Shown piece after piece: positions 1 to 10,722 of a stretch of 64,000 nt of DNA (position 1 is its first letter; every line of letters begins with the position of its first letter). Position numbers and translations under genes: made by a program. The notes beneath the pieces were generated by a model. It saw only the letters and a program-made list of their open reading frames with translations. It was not told where the DNA came from and made no database searches. Source of the DNA: Pleodorina starrii (taxonomy: Eukaryota; Chlorophyta; Chlorophyceae; Chlamydomonadales; Volvocaceae); NCBI GenBank assembly GCA_030267565.1, contig BRXU01000010.1, positions 616,501 through 680,500 of the forward strand, given 5' to 3'.

Positions 1-361
1 AATGTGACCGGTAAACGCGAATGTGACCGGTAAACGCGAATGTGACCGGTAAATGCGAATGTGACCGGTAAACGCGAATGTGACCGGTAAACGCGAATGT
101 GACCGGTAAACGCGAATGTGACCGGTAAACGCGAATGTGACCGGTAAACGCGAATGTGACCGGTAAACGCGAATGTGACCGGTAAACGCGAATGTGACCG
201 GTAAACGCGAATGTGACCGGTAAACGCGAATGTGACCGGTAAACGCGAATGTGACCGGTAAACGCGAATGTGACCGGTAAACGCGAATGTGACCGGTAAA
301 CGCGAATGTGACCGGTAAACGCGAATGTGACCGGTAAACGCGAATGTGACCGGTAAACGCG
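1..361. repeat. 19-bp minisatellite, 19 copies
   Basis: Exactly 19 head-to-tail copies of aatgtgaccggtaaacgcg fill the left edge, almost without variation (one c-to-t change in the third copy). The array probably continues beyond the window. It ends in a short (GC)n run. No reading frame of interest uses it. Confidence 0.98.
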
Positions 362-853
362 CGCGCGGGTAGCGGAATGAAGTCGGGGGGTTTGCGGGGT
401 GGGGGTTGGGGGTTAAGGAGGCAGGCGGGAGGCAAGAGAAGACAGAAGAGAAGATGGGAGGAGAGTGGGACAGGCCGCATATCGGGTGGCTGAAGAACGC
501 AGGAGGCGAGAGCAGTTGAAGCAGAGCGGCGGGTACGGGTATGGCGTGGCGGCGTTTGAGGCGACGATCAGACGGTCAAACGGTCACCCGGGGGGGCCGG
601 TCAGACGGTCACCGGTCAGCAGGAGGGGGCAAAAACGGCGAAGGGGAGGGCAACCGAGCGGGTGTTTAGGAAAGCGAGCCAAGTAGGGCCAACCCAACAT
701 GCCGTACGTCACACCACGTGTGTACAGCAGCAGCATCACGTAACGCACACGTAACACACACGTAACGCACACATCGTAGGGAAGAGGGAACAGGGCGCCA
801 TGCCGACACCCCCCCCCACCCCCCCACCCCCCCACCCCCCCACCCACCCACCC

Positions 854-2242
854 GGCACCCGTCCGCCTCCTCCGCCACCGCCAGCGGCTGCACCAGCGAC
901 ACAAGCTCCCCCACATCGAGAGGAGGCGGAGGCTGGGGCGAGAAGCCACCGCCGCCACCGCCGACGCCCCAACTGCCGCCGCCGCTGGACGCCGGCTGCT
1001 GCTGCTGCTGGTGCTGGTGGTGTGCTGCGTGTGGTTGCACGCCCCTCAGCGCCGCCATCAGCCGCTCCGAAGACACGGTGACGGCGCCGCCCTCCCACTG
1101 CAGCGAGTCCTGGATGGGGAGGGGGAGGGCGGGCGGGCGCCATTGGGAGGGGCGGGCGGGGCGGGCGGGAGGGCGGGGCGAGTGGAGCGGGCGAGTGGAG
1201 CGGGTGGAGCGGGTTGGGTGGGTGGGGTGGGTGGTTGGGTCGGGCGGGGCGAAGGTCTGCAGCCGGCACCGCAGGTCCCCCCCTAGGGTTGGTGTTGGTG
1301 TTGGTGTTGGGGGGCGTAACCCGGGGTTGGGGGCGGGTGGGTGGGGCAACTTGAGGCGGCTCAGGGTGTGTTTGGAATGGACATGCGGTAATGGCACTGT
1401 GATGGCACTGGTCGCTGCAGGATGAGGGTGAGGGTGAGGGTGAGGGGGAGGGTGAGGGTGAGGGTGAGGGAGGGGAAGCGGGGAACGATACCGCACTACG
1501 GAGGGACGTGGGAGATGAGGCTGCGGGAGGGGGAGGGGGAGGGGGGAAGGATTGCTCTCACCCGAATCACCGCAAGACCAAACTTGTGGCTGGGGTTCAC
1601 GCGGCCCTGCGAGGGAGGGGGAGGGGGAATCAGGGTTTTTTTGAGGGGTGGGAGGGGGGTGGTGGGAGAGGGTTGGAAGGCAGGGTTAAGCGCTGGGCTT
1701 CCGTGATTCCCCGGTCGTCTCTTTGGTTGGCTAGTGCGTCCTTCAGTTCGGCGTCGTTGTCGAAAGTGAGGAGGAGGAGGTAGGGAGAGGACGCTTCGCC
1801 GGCAAGAAGGCCGCGGGGGCGCTGGGCAGTGGCTTGCGGGTTTGGGTTTTTACTGAAGGGATTTGGAGTCGAGTCGGCCCAGGCCAGTCAGGCCAGCTAA
1901 GGGCACCCCGCCATCCCGCTGCTGACGCCGACGACCACATCGTAAACGATAAGGCTGGAGTCGCTCCTCACAAGGATTGTGTTCTGCTCCAGGGAGGAGG
2001 AGTGAGTGATTATTTCCCTTGTACCACACAGGCTACGACCGGCTCTGGGCTACCGGCTACGACGAATTACGGAATAACCGCTACAACCGTTTCGGCCCTA
2101 CCTTGGCTTGCGCGCAGTGGCCGATGCACTGCTTGAGGAGCTCGAGTCGGGCGACGTGCTTTGCATACTCAATGCCCGGGTCCTCGCAGGCGTCCAGGAC
2201 GAACACCACTGTCTCCGGATAGTAACCCGGCTGGGCAGGCAT
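854..2242 (-). CDS. MERIT40/BABAM1-like protein (3' end unresolved)
   Basis: Three phase-0 exons join cleanly: 2242-2102 (47 codons, donor GTAGGG), 1606-1562 (15 codons, donor GTGAGA) and 1109 to about 854. The first exon starts a VWA-like strand (PETVVFVLDACED). The second reads NPSHKFGLAVI, matching the position of the SHEFALVVV strand in human BABAM1. The third gives LQWEGGAVTVSSERLM and later LDVGELVSLVQP, matching the DTAWL and FNLEGLFSLIQ regions. In the known family this protein is a scaffold of the BRISC and BRCA1-A deubiquitinase complexes. The match is by eye and moderate. The 3' end runs into poly-C/poly-G DNA and I cannot place the last exon, although a strand-like YVMLLLYTRG reading lies near 745 in another frame. 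The divergent gene at 2623 leaves about 380 bp for a shared promoter. Confidence 0.42.
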
Positions 2243-2622
2243 GTTTGGTTCCGCGCGATATGGAAAATGACACGTAAGCTTCACGTTATAATTAGCAAAA
2301 GACGATGTTGGCAGGAAAGCATTATGCTACCCGGAGGGAGGGAGGGTGTTGTGAAAGGAAAGGCCAACTTTTGGAACCTTAGAAGTTGCAGTGTTGGCTA
2401 AAATTGTTTGTTAGGACGATTATAATTGCCCTCTGCAAGGGTATTAAGAGAGTTTGGGCGCGCGCGTCGTACAGCGCAAAAAGTTAAAATCACGAGACTG
2501 TCCCTCACAGAGTTTATTGTGCAGCTCTACACGTTTTCCGCCGCAGACACCTCGCGTTATGACCACTGCACCTGACTACTCTGGGCCATAGCTGCAGCTG
2601 ACGACACCCCAAGGGGCGCAGC

Positions 2623-2886
2623 ATGGCGCTCACTCTTGCCGAGAAACATGCGTGGGACGCTATTAGTGTAGACAGACCACCATGCGATTTGGAGTCACCG
2701 GCAGCGGCGGCTTCAGCGCGGGGCCACGCAGATGAGCCGACAGACCTACAAATGGAGCCTTTGTTGACAGCCACTGTGGCCCTAGTCGCTGCCACGTTGC
2801 TACTTTGGTTTTCGATGCGTGCAATTAAGTGGTCGTTTCGCCGGCTGCTGACGAAGCTGTTTGGGCGATGTGGGCAGGGAAGGTGA
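2623..2886 (+). CDS. small single-span membrane protein
   Basis: An 87-codon frame starts at an ATG 380 bp from the divergent MERIT40-like start. The N-terminal half is polar. Residues about 46-65 form one hydrophobic span (PLLTATVALVAATLLLWFSM) followed by a basic tail rich in R and K, suggesting a tail-type or type III membrane anchor. The frame ends at TGA, but that stop lies inside a good splice donor (GGAAG|GTGAGG at 2882). A second exon near 2964-3071 ending in a short acidic/tryptophan-rich tail is therefore possible. I do not recognise the family. Confidence 0.4.
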   Translation: MALTLAEKHAWDAISVDRPPCDLESPAAAASARGHADEPTDLQMEPLLTATVALVAATLLLWFSMRAIKWSFRRLLTKLFGRCGQGR

Positions 2887-3105
2887 GGCTGGGGTGGACA
2901 TGTTTGCTATATACCACAGTGGTGCGACAGCTGTGAGGCAGCATACCATGTCTTGAGTGTCTGAAGACAGACGTCGTGCACTATGGGCAAGTTCAGAGAG
3001 GTGGCTGAAGACGACAGCTGGTGGCAGCCGGTTGCGACCTGGGCACCAAATCGCCCACATGAGCAGCTATGAAGATATACGCGGTCTATATACAGCAAGA
3101 CCGGA

Positions 3106-6100
3106 ATGCTCACGGGCATTATCGGGCGGGCACTCTCGCGTTTCAGCTTGCGCAACCCTCCATCCATCCATTCTCTGATTCCTCACCGCCATCACCGTCC
3201 CTCAGCCATTACCTCAGCCTTGCCATTACGCGCAACCTTGCTCCCCTTCCCAACCAGGCCCCCCCAAGAATCCGAGGACGACGGTTCCGCCACGGTCTTT
3301 GGCAGCCCATTGACACCGCCTCCCAATTTCTGGCTGCACGACATCGACGTCGCCAACCCCGCCTACAACACCCCGCCGCCAGAGCCGCTGCTCTTCTCCC
3401 TCAGTCCGGGCCCCGGCGGCGGCGGCGGCATTGGCGGTGGCATTGGCGGAGGCGCGGCGCAGCTCGGGCATCAGCTGCCGCCGTACGCCTCGCAGCTGCG
3501 TACAATGCAGTCCGCCGCGGGTCAGGCCAAGCACTTTCCGGGCGGCTCGGGTAGGTTGCGCAACGCAGGCGGTGAGCAACACAGATGCGTATGCAGGAAG
3601 GAAGGTGGTGGAACCACGGAGGCGCCTTGCAGAAGGCGTCTTGCAGAAGGCGTCTTGCAGAAGGCGTCTTGCAGAAGGCGTCTTGCAGAAGGCGCCTTGC
3701 AGAAGGCGTCTTGCAGAAGGCGTCTTGCAGAAGGCGTCTTGCAGAAGGCGTCTTGCAGAAGGCGTCTTGCAGAAGGCGTCTTGCAGAAGGCGTCTTGCAG
3801 ATGCTATCCGGAGAGGCCCCAGACGATTCATGTGTCCTGAGCTGGTAACTGTATCGGTTATCTTCAGAAAAGAGCCGCCGTCTTTCACTTACAGCAGGAC
3901 ACAGCACATGAGCGCGTTTTCCCGTGGGCGTGGGCCTGGACGAGGGCGTGGAGCCCCTCAGCCCCTCGGCCTGGAGAGCGCTCTCTCTCTCCCTCTCCGT
4001 CTCGTCCAGCCCTTATCCCCGTAACCACCGCCTCCCCGTCGCCGGCCCCACTTGGCCTGCTCGCCCCTCCTCTCGCACACACACCCCTTTTGACCTCTTT
4101 TCGTTACCGCCTCGCCTCGTGTCGCCTCGCCCCACCCGCCTCTCTCTCTTCCTCCCGCCCACTCGCCTCTCCCACAGGCAGCCCCGTCGGCGTCTGCGCC
4201 GGCGCGGGCATGTACGGCAGTCCCGACGGCGACCCCCTCCTCCCGCACCACCGCCGCACCAGTCCCCCCGCCAGCGGCGGCCGCAGGCCCCCTGCCAGTG
4301 GCGGTGGCGGCGGCGGCGGCGGCGGCTGGGACCGCGGGCTGCTGTCCCGTCAGGCGGCGCTCCTGCCCGCCATTTCCAGCGTTGAGGGCCTTATGGCCAC
4401 TGCGGAGTTTCAGGAGCACGTCAGGTACGTGCGACGACGTGTGCATGCCGTATGTTTGTGTATGTGTGTATATGTGTGTCGTACCAGTAGCCGTACCCCT
4501 CAGTGTGCGCGTCAGTGGAGTCCAACGCCCCCGTGCCCGCCCACCTGCCTACCCGCTCCCACCCTGCGTGGCCGGGTCGGCCCGAGCCGGGCCGGGCCTG
4601 TGTTCGCCGTCCTCTTTCCCAGCCAGCCTGTATTTCCCTCCACCGTTTGGCCTTTGGCGCCCGTGCTCTCCCGCCCACCCGCTGCGGTATCATTTTTTAC
4701 CACCCGCCTTTGTTGGCGCTGTCAGTCAGTCGGGTGCCCCACTTCCTACCCCTTGTTGTTGTTGTAGTTTCCATTCCCTCTTTATGTTTCTCTTTGCGTC
4801 TCCTGTTGCCGCTGCTGCTGCCGCTGCTCGCAGGAGCACTCGCCGGCGGTCGGCCTTTCTGGAGCGAGATCAGTCGCAAGCCAAGGTCCAGCTGTACAAG
4901 GTAGGTAGGTGACTTGAGACGAAATGAAACGAAGCGCTGTTGGGCGGATGTGGCTGTGACTGAAGGATGCACCGGATGCACATATTCACAGCAGCAGCAG
5001 CTCGAGGGATGGATGGAAAAATCGGTTGTCCCAAATGAAACAAATTAGTGAATGTCCGCGGAGTTCGCCGCCGCGGCGGAGAGTGACGCGGCCGCCGCCG
5101 ACACTGCCCTGGTGCTGGTGCCTGCCTGACGTTGCCGCTGTCCCTCCGCCCCTGCTTCCGCCCCCGCCTCTGCCTCTGCACCGCCACCGCCCGTCTGTCC
5201 GTCTGTCTGTCTGTCTGTCTGTGTGTCAGGACCTCCGGCGGTTGGACCCCGACGCCTTCCGGCGGCTGCTCTCCCGCGACGACATCCGGGTGAGCTCGAG
5301 ACCATCCATCCATCCATACAGGGCTGCCCACGCGAGCGACGACCCCCTGCGATGACCGCCCGTGACCCCCCCGCCCGCCTTACAACCGTCCCTGCCCTGC
5401 CTCCTGCCTGGTCCATCTGCCCGCGCGGCGAGCCAGCTGCGTTGCGCCCTGCCCTGACCTGGGGCCCCCGGGGCTGGCGCCGGGACTGCGGCCGCTATCC
5501 CGCCCGCTGGTCATTCTTTTGTCGCATCTGGCCGCTGGTGCCGTTGCTGTGCTCGCATCCGATGCGCGTTATTTCGTTGCCCGTATATATATTGTTAATG
5601 TAAATGTGTTGGGGTTCGGTGGCAGTTCGCGGTTCGCGGTCGCAGCGCCTCTTTCGGTATCGGTAACAGGTAACAGGTCTTCGTTCGTTGTTCGTTGGTT
5701 GTTTCTCCCAGGCACCCCCCAGGAAGGATATTTCTCTGATTTGATACCGTTTACGGGCTCCGGCCTATACGTGGATAACCCCCCGGCCGCCCCTCTGCAT
5801 CCGCGCCCTCCCCGACGCCTCCCCCCTCTCCCTCTGTCCTTGCCTCCCTCCCCGCTGCTCCGTCCTTCCCTCCGACGGCCCACCAGACCTACGAGGTCCG
5901 GCCGCCCTCCCTGGCGTTCGCGGTGGCGGACTACCTGGTTTCGGTGCTGCTGGTGCCGGCGGCGCTGGGGGCGCTGTACTGGGGCGGGGCAGTGGCGGCG
6001 GCGGGGTCGCCGCTTCTCCGGTGGGGCTGGGGTGGGGTGGAAGGGTGGGGTCCTTGGACTGGGCTACTGGGGTGAGGTCCGACATTTGGGTTTGTTGGTT

Positions 6101-8184
6101 CGATGTCTGTTTGGCATCTCGTGGCGAGTTGGGCTGCAACTGGGGGTCGTACGAGATCGGGATCGAGATCGTGATCTGGATCTGGATCGGGGGTCGTCCA
6201 CGGGTCCGCTTTGGGTTGTGCCGGAGGTGGTGGAGGTGGTGGAGGGGAGGGGAGGTGAAGCCCCTTGTGGCGAAAGGAGGGAGGCCCTCCGTGCGTGCGT
6301 ACATCCAAGATCCAGCCCTAGACGTGGATCCAACGCTGCAGCCCATTGAGCGACCATTCCATTCCATTCCATTTCATTCCTGCGCCTTCATGCTAACGCG
6401 ATAATGTCGTGATAAAGATGAAGACGTGCATGCAAACGTGAACGTGATAGTGATGAAGACCCACCGATAAAGACGAAACGGAGTCTGACCAGCAAAAGAC
6501 GTTCATCCGGGAGATGGCATGGCAAGAGGTGAATCGGAGAACCCGTTGCCCCGTAAACTGTCGTAACCCTGAAATAATTTCAATCCCAATGCCGTTACTC
6601 CCCTTAAATGTCGTATTCTACACCACCACGAAACCCCCAGACCCGGGCTGTGTGTCTGTGTTGGTCTCGTGCTGTCGTGTGCCTGTCTGTCTGGGGTTGG
6701 TCGGCGGCGACGCGGCCGCGCGCTCGCTTTCTTTCTGCTGGAGATATCAGGTAATCCTCAGGTACCGTACTATCCCAGGTAACTGCGTTGCGTTCCCTCG
6801 TCCCGGGCCGTTTTCTTTTACCCCCAGACCCCCCGTCTGCCCCTCACTAATCGGCCGCACGCCCCCCATTGTGTGTGTGTGTCGGTTGCTCCTCGCAGTT
6901 ACGGCCCGCTGTGCGTGTGGCTGGTGGCCCGGCTGCGTCTCGCGGCGCGCGGCCACGTCAGCTTGTTGGGCCGTACGGCAGGCGCCTACCTGGTGTACGA
7001 CATGCCGGACGACGCGGCTCCCGGCAACGCCTGGGAGGGCCTGGCGGGCGTGGGCGGGCACTTGCTGCTGAGTGAGTGTTAGGGCGCGAAGGGCGGGGGG
7101 TGGGGAATGTGAGGGCGTGCGAATGCGAGTGTGGGGAGCGCGAGTGGAGGAGATGGCATGCGAGAGCGAGTTTTAGCGGTTTTAGCGGTTTTAAATGCGA
7201 ATGCGAGTGAAGGGGCGCAACGACTGTGGCCCTTTGGACCCCCTTTCGGGGGAGTGACCCACGGGTCGGCTCGGGCCGGATGTTGGCCCGTTGTTCCCCC
7301 CTTCGGCTCCCGGGAGAGCGGGGGTTGAACGAAGGCACTGATTGGGGCAAGGAGTGCCGGCCCACCGGTCAGGGCAAAGTAGGGTCGCCCTCCTTTGTGA
7401 CCTCCCGCCCTCCCGCCCTGCAACTTCTCCCCCCTGTCCTGTCCTGTCCTGTCCTGTCGTTGGTACAATGCACATCATGCACTCTGCTGTTTTGAGTCGT
7501 CTGTGCACCCCCACCTCCTCTCCGGCACCTCTTGCCGCGCTGCCATGCACTGCACTGCATTGAACTGTACTGCGCTGTACTGCACTGTACTGCAGCGGTG
7601 TTTGAGGTGCTGATGGCGGTCCTCAGCTGCGGGCTGCTGGCGGTTGGGTCGCTGCTCAGCCTGGCGGTGGGCTGGCGGCGGCAGACGTTGGCGATGCGGC
7701 TGTTGGGGCTGCGATTGGAGCTCGAGTCGGCCAGGTGGGTGGGTGGGTGGGTGGGTATTGGCGAGGAGGAGGAGGAGGAGGAGGAGGAGGAGGAGGAGGA
7801 GGAGGGGCGTGGAGTGAGGGCGTGGAGGAGGAGGGGGGGGGGGCGTGGAGGGGGAGAGGGAGGGGCGTGGAGGGGGAGGGGCGTGGAGGAGCGGTGGAGG
7901 CTGGCGTGGCGGCCAGGGGCGAATGCTGATGTGGGGGAACGCTGTGCGGCTGAGCCCCGGCTGTGCTGCGTTCCGGGTCGCGGGCGGTCGGGTGCGCGCG
8001 GGTGTCATGTCGCGCGTGAGGGCGGGAGGGAGGGGTGGGGGGGGGGGTTGATCCGCTCGGCGGGCGCAGGAATGCCGTGGGGTGCGTCTTATCTCTGGAG
8101 CGCACGAAGGCTTTGTGGGCGGTGCAGGGAGGCGTGTTCAGGTCATCAGGCGCAGCAAAAGTGTGTCGGACAGTTGCGCTGTAA
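3106..8184 (+). CDS. RDD-like multi-pass membrane protein
   Basis: Eight exons join with matching phases: 3106-3550, 4178-4424, 4834-4900, 5230-5289, 5887-6020, 6899-7071, 7596-7734 and 8070-8184, about 459 aa. The first third is low complexity (Gly, Pro, Ser). Exon 5 carries the first membrane helix (SLAFAVADYLVSVLLVPAAL, with an Asp inside). Exon 7 carries another helix and ends with RRQTLAMRLLGLRLE, which resembles the G-x-T-x-G-K-x-x-x-G-x-R-V signature of RDD domains. RDD proteins are thought to act as membrane transporters. A third helix expected after the signature is not obvious, so the family call is tentative. Start choice is the first in-frame ATG; a later start is possible. The stop TAA overlaps a TGTAA poly(A)-like signal at 8180. 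Introns hold a minisatellite, a GTCT run and copies of two dispersed motifs. Confidence 0.55.
3621..3800. repeat. 14-bp minisatellite in intron 1
   Basis: About 13 copies of aaggcgtcttgcag lie in the first intron of the RDD-like gene. The unit contains cttgcagaag, which is nearly its own inverted complement (cttctgcaag), so long transcripts could form many alternative hairpins. A few units read gcgcc instead of gcgtc. All frames are open, giving spurious reading frames on both strands. Confidence 0.95.
5190..5225. repeat. GTCT microsatellite
   Basis: A run of gtct tetranucleotides lies immediately upstream of the exon 4 acceptor of the RDD-like gene and supplies its pyrimidine tract. Confidence 0.85.
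5744..5784 (+). repeat. dispersed 40-bp motif, copy 1
   Basis: A block containing accgtttacgggctccgg and then cctatacgtggataacc is nearly identical to blocks at 12325-12364 and 24584-24624. This copy is in intron 4 of the RDD-like gene. Confidence 0.85.
7435..7460. repeat. TGTCC pentanucleotide run
   Basis: Tandem tgtcc units lie within intron 6 of the RDD-like gene. A related CCTGT run precedes exon 3 of the leucine-rich repeat gene (about 37595-37670). Confidence 0.8.
7762..7803. repeat. GAG trinucleotide run
   Basis: About 14 gag triplets lie inside the last intron of the RDD-like gene, just after the exon 7 donor. The surrounding 300 bp is almost pure purine on this strand. Confidence 0.9.
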
Positions 8185-8300
8185 CAGGGGTGATGTGACA
8201 CCCAACCAGAAGATGTTTTGTGGGATAGCGTGCTTGCGCGGGGGACAGCGGATGTATACCCGTGCGCCTCGCTTGCGGCAACCATCGCGCTGCCCCATCC

Positions 8301-8839
8301 TCACCTTCGCAGGCCGACCAAGTTGAGCCCTTTCTCGCCGTCGTCCGACCCGACCGCGAGCGTGCTGTCCAAGGCATCCAGCGACCAACGCTCGTTGGGG
8401 TCGCTTCCGGGCCGCTACGGCTTGTCATATCGGTAGCTGTTGCAACGAAACCAGGCCCAGCAGCAGGTGCACGAAGCTGGAAATTCGCGTTGTTTTTTTC
8501 ATGGTAACACCATGGACGGCGGGTTTGGGGATGTACATGCCATGATAGCCAGGCGGTGTCTTTGTATGTTCTGAGGACAGGCGGACAGATGCTGTCAGGA
8601 TTTTCGGATCCGCTACGACGTGTGGGGTATTTTTTCGGCAGCTATAATGCTGCGCTAAGCCATTGTGACATTCTATAAGTAATTTTACCAACCTGTAATT
8701 TGTAACAACATTGGCTTATTGGCGGACGAGACACTGCTGACGCACACATCAGGGTGCCTTTCAAGTCGCTCGCTTGCTCGGTTAAAGCAGCCAACCTGAG
8801 GTCGTGCATGCTGCCTTGGGCCTCGTGCCCTAGCAGCAT
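8301..8839 (-). CDS. hypothetical protein, two exons
   Basis: Exon 1 runs from an ATG at 8839 to a donor near 8690 (TTACAG|GTTGGT) and reads SMHDLRLAALTEQASDLKGT, which looks like a helical coding segment. The last exon, about 8428-8301, reads NERWSLDALDSTLAVGSDDG and ends in TGA. The acceptor between them (cgtag|cggcc) is plausible but the join is not proven. The frame is also open upstream of 8839. The gene is divergent from the RING-finger gene (about 200 bp apart) and converges on the RDD-like gene. I do not recognise the family. Confidence 0.3.
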
Positions 8840-9045
8840 ATTTTTGAGCGGCGTCCAGCTCGGCGCTGAGCAATCGCGTGACGGCAGGAGCCGGTTGAGC
8901 CTCGGGCCCGACCAGCCTCTTCACGTTCACGCAAACAAGGATGGCTTGTTAAGGTATTTTATCGGAGGATTTTGCCGCGGTCGGCTGGGTTGTTCGCGCA
9001 CCAAGGCGCTTCGTCGTCCTCTCCGCGTCGCCTCCTGTCTGCGAA

Positions 9046-10722
9046 ATGAAGAAGTCGCTGGGCAGAGCGCTTGCAGACCTCTCTCTGGAGGACGAGGACA
9101 ACTACTGGGACGAGGAGGTGAGCTTAACTGCTGGCGTGGACCCCACGGCACCAGCAACTAGGGTCCTGACACGGTTTGGGATGCCGCTGTTCCATTGCCT
9201 CAAAAATGCAGGAGGAATACGCCGGCATGGATGGCTACGAGGACGCTGCACCGGGCGCTGCCCTTGCAGACGGCAACGCCAACGACGCCGATGAGGAGAA
9301 CGATGTTGGCGAAGTTGGCGAAGTGTGCGCTATATGCTTGAACGCCATCGAACCCGTGGACATCGCGGTCGTCAAGGGATGCGAGCACGAGTACTGTGGT
9401 AAGTTTTGAAGCGAGCGTTGGTCCCTCCTGGGAGCACGCGCAGCGTCCTCCGCGCTGACCAACCAGCTAGCCCCGTGCCCGCAACCCCCTGCGTCGTCCC
9501 CCCCCCTTTTCCGACATGGCTGCCAACTATCTCCCCCTCCCCGCCCCCCCGGGTTCGACTTCCCCTTCACGTCCCCCACAGTGAACTGCATCCTGCAGTG
9601 GGCTCTCTGCAAGGAAGCGCCCTGGTGCCCCCAGTGCAAGAAGCCCTTCAACTACCTGTACTGCCACCGCCAGCTGGACGGCACGCTGAGCGACATGCCC
9701 GTCGAGGAGAGCGTCTGCCTGCTGAAGCGGGCCACCTGGTTCGTGGAGCACGTCAAGGTACGGTTGGCTGCTCTTTGGAAAGCCTCAGTCCGGGGCCGTA
9801 AAGAGAATACAGCAGGAGAGGAGGGGATCGAGGCGACATGGGAGGCGCGTGACGGGGAAAGTGGCGAATGGATTATGTCGGGGCAAACTTCGGGAGGAAG
9901 GGGGAAAACCTGGTCGGCATTGCGATTTTGCGCGCCCGCGCATCTGTGAGGGATGCATTGTACGGCTGATGCGTATATCGGCTTCCAGTTGAGTTCCAGT
10001 TGAATTCCATTTCTATCAAACCGGGCTGCAGACTCTTGAGAAGGGCAAGGCGGTGTCGGCGGCCATGGCGGCCGAGGAGCTGCCGGCGGAGTGGGGGGCA
10101 GACCCGTACCAGTACCAATACTACGATGACGAGGAGGACGCTTATGACGAGGACGAGCAAATTGAAAAGTACTACTTCTCGAGCGCTGCAGGTAAGGGCT
10201 AAGGGACAGGGCACGGCGCCGCAGCCAGGTGACTCCGAGGCTGTATCAAGGACCGTGGCCGCCGTGTTGCTGCTCGTGGCCTGCTGGGTGGGGTGGGTGT
10301 GCGCCTGCGGCGGCCGAAACTGAGATGCACTGCCCTCGCGCCCCGCCGCAGGCCGCGCGCGGGTCGTGCTGGGCAACCGCCGGCTCGGCGAGAACGGCTA
10401 CATGCGCGCCGGCCGCATGTACGCACGGCCCGCGAACAATAACGGCGCCGGCACCAGCCAGGGCGGCGGCAGCGCGAGCGGGGGCATTGGCAAGCCGGGG
10501 AAGGGCAGGGCGGCGGCCGGCAAGGCGGGCCCCACCGGAGAGCTGGAGGATCCCGAGGGAGCGGGTGGCAGCGGCGGCGGCAGCGGCAGCGGTGGCGGCA
10601 ATAATCGTCAGGTGGCCGGGGCGGCGGCTGCAGGCGGTGCGTCGCAGGGCGCCAAGGGCCAGGGCCGCAGGGCCAAGCGCAACGCCCGCCGCGCGGCCGC
10701 GGACTACGAGTACGATCTGTAG
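9046..10722 (+). CDS. RING-type (C3HC4) E3 ubiquitin ligase
   Basis: Five exons with agreeing phases (9046-9117, 9212-9398, 9582-9757, 10032-10191, 10352-10722) encode about 321 aa. After an acidic N-terminus rich in Asp, Glu and Asn comes the RING: C-A-I-C, then G-C-E-H-E-Y-C across the exon 2/3 junction, N-C-I, and W-C-P-Q-C-K-K-P-F, giving all eight zinc ligands in C3HC4 order. RING proteins recruit ubiquitin-loaded E2 enzymes. Downstream is a tyrosine/acid stretch (DPYQYQYYDDEEDAYDEDE), then a basic Gly/Ala-rich tail ending in RRAKRNARRAAADYEYDL. The start is the only ATG giving a continuous frame into the RING exon. A TGTAA signal lies at 11156. The precise subfamily and substrate cannot be told from sequence alone. 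Confidence 0.85.

Noticed and set aside
584..1496. Several long overlapping frames on both strands
   Set aside because: They arise from poly-C, GGT and GAGGGT simple repeats. Only the MERIT40-like exons show protein-like content.
3085..3093. TATA-like tctatatac upstream of the RDD-like gene
   Set aside because: It is only about 13 bp from the chosen ATG, too close for a normal TATA box unless translation starts much later.
7656..8285. Minus-strand frame overlapping the last exon of the RDD-like gene, phase-compatible with the hypothetical gene at 8301-8839
   Set aside because: It is mostly proline runs from the GAG repeat. The plus-strand exon joins in phase with seven others, and the minus gene has its own stop at 8301.
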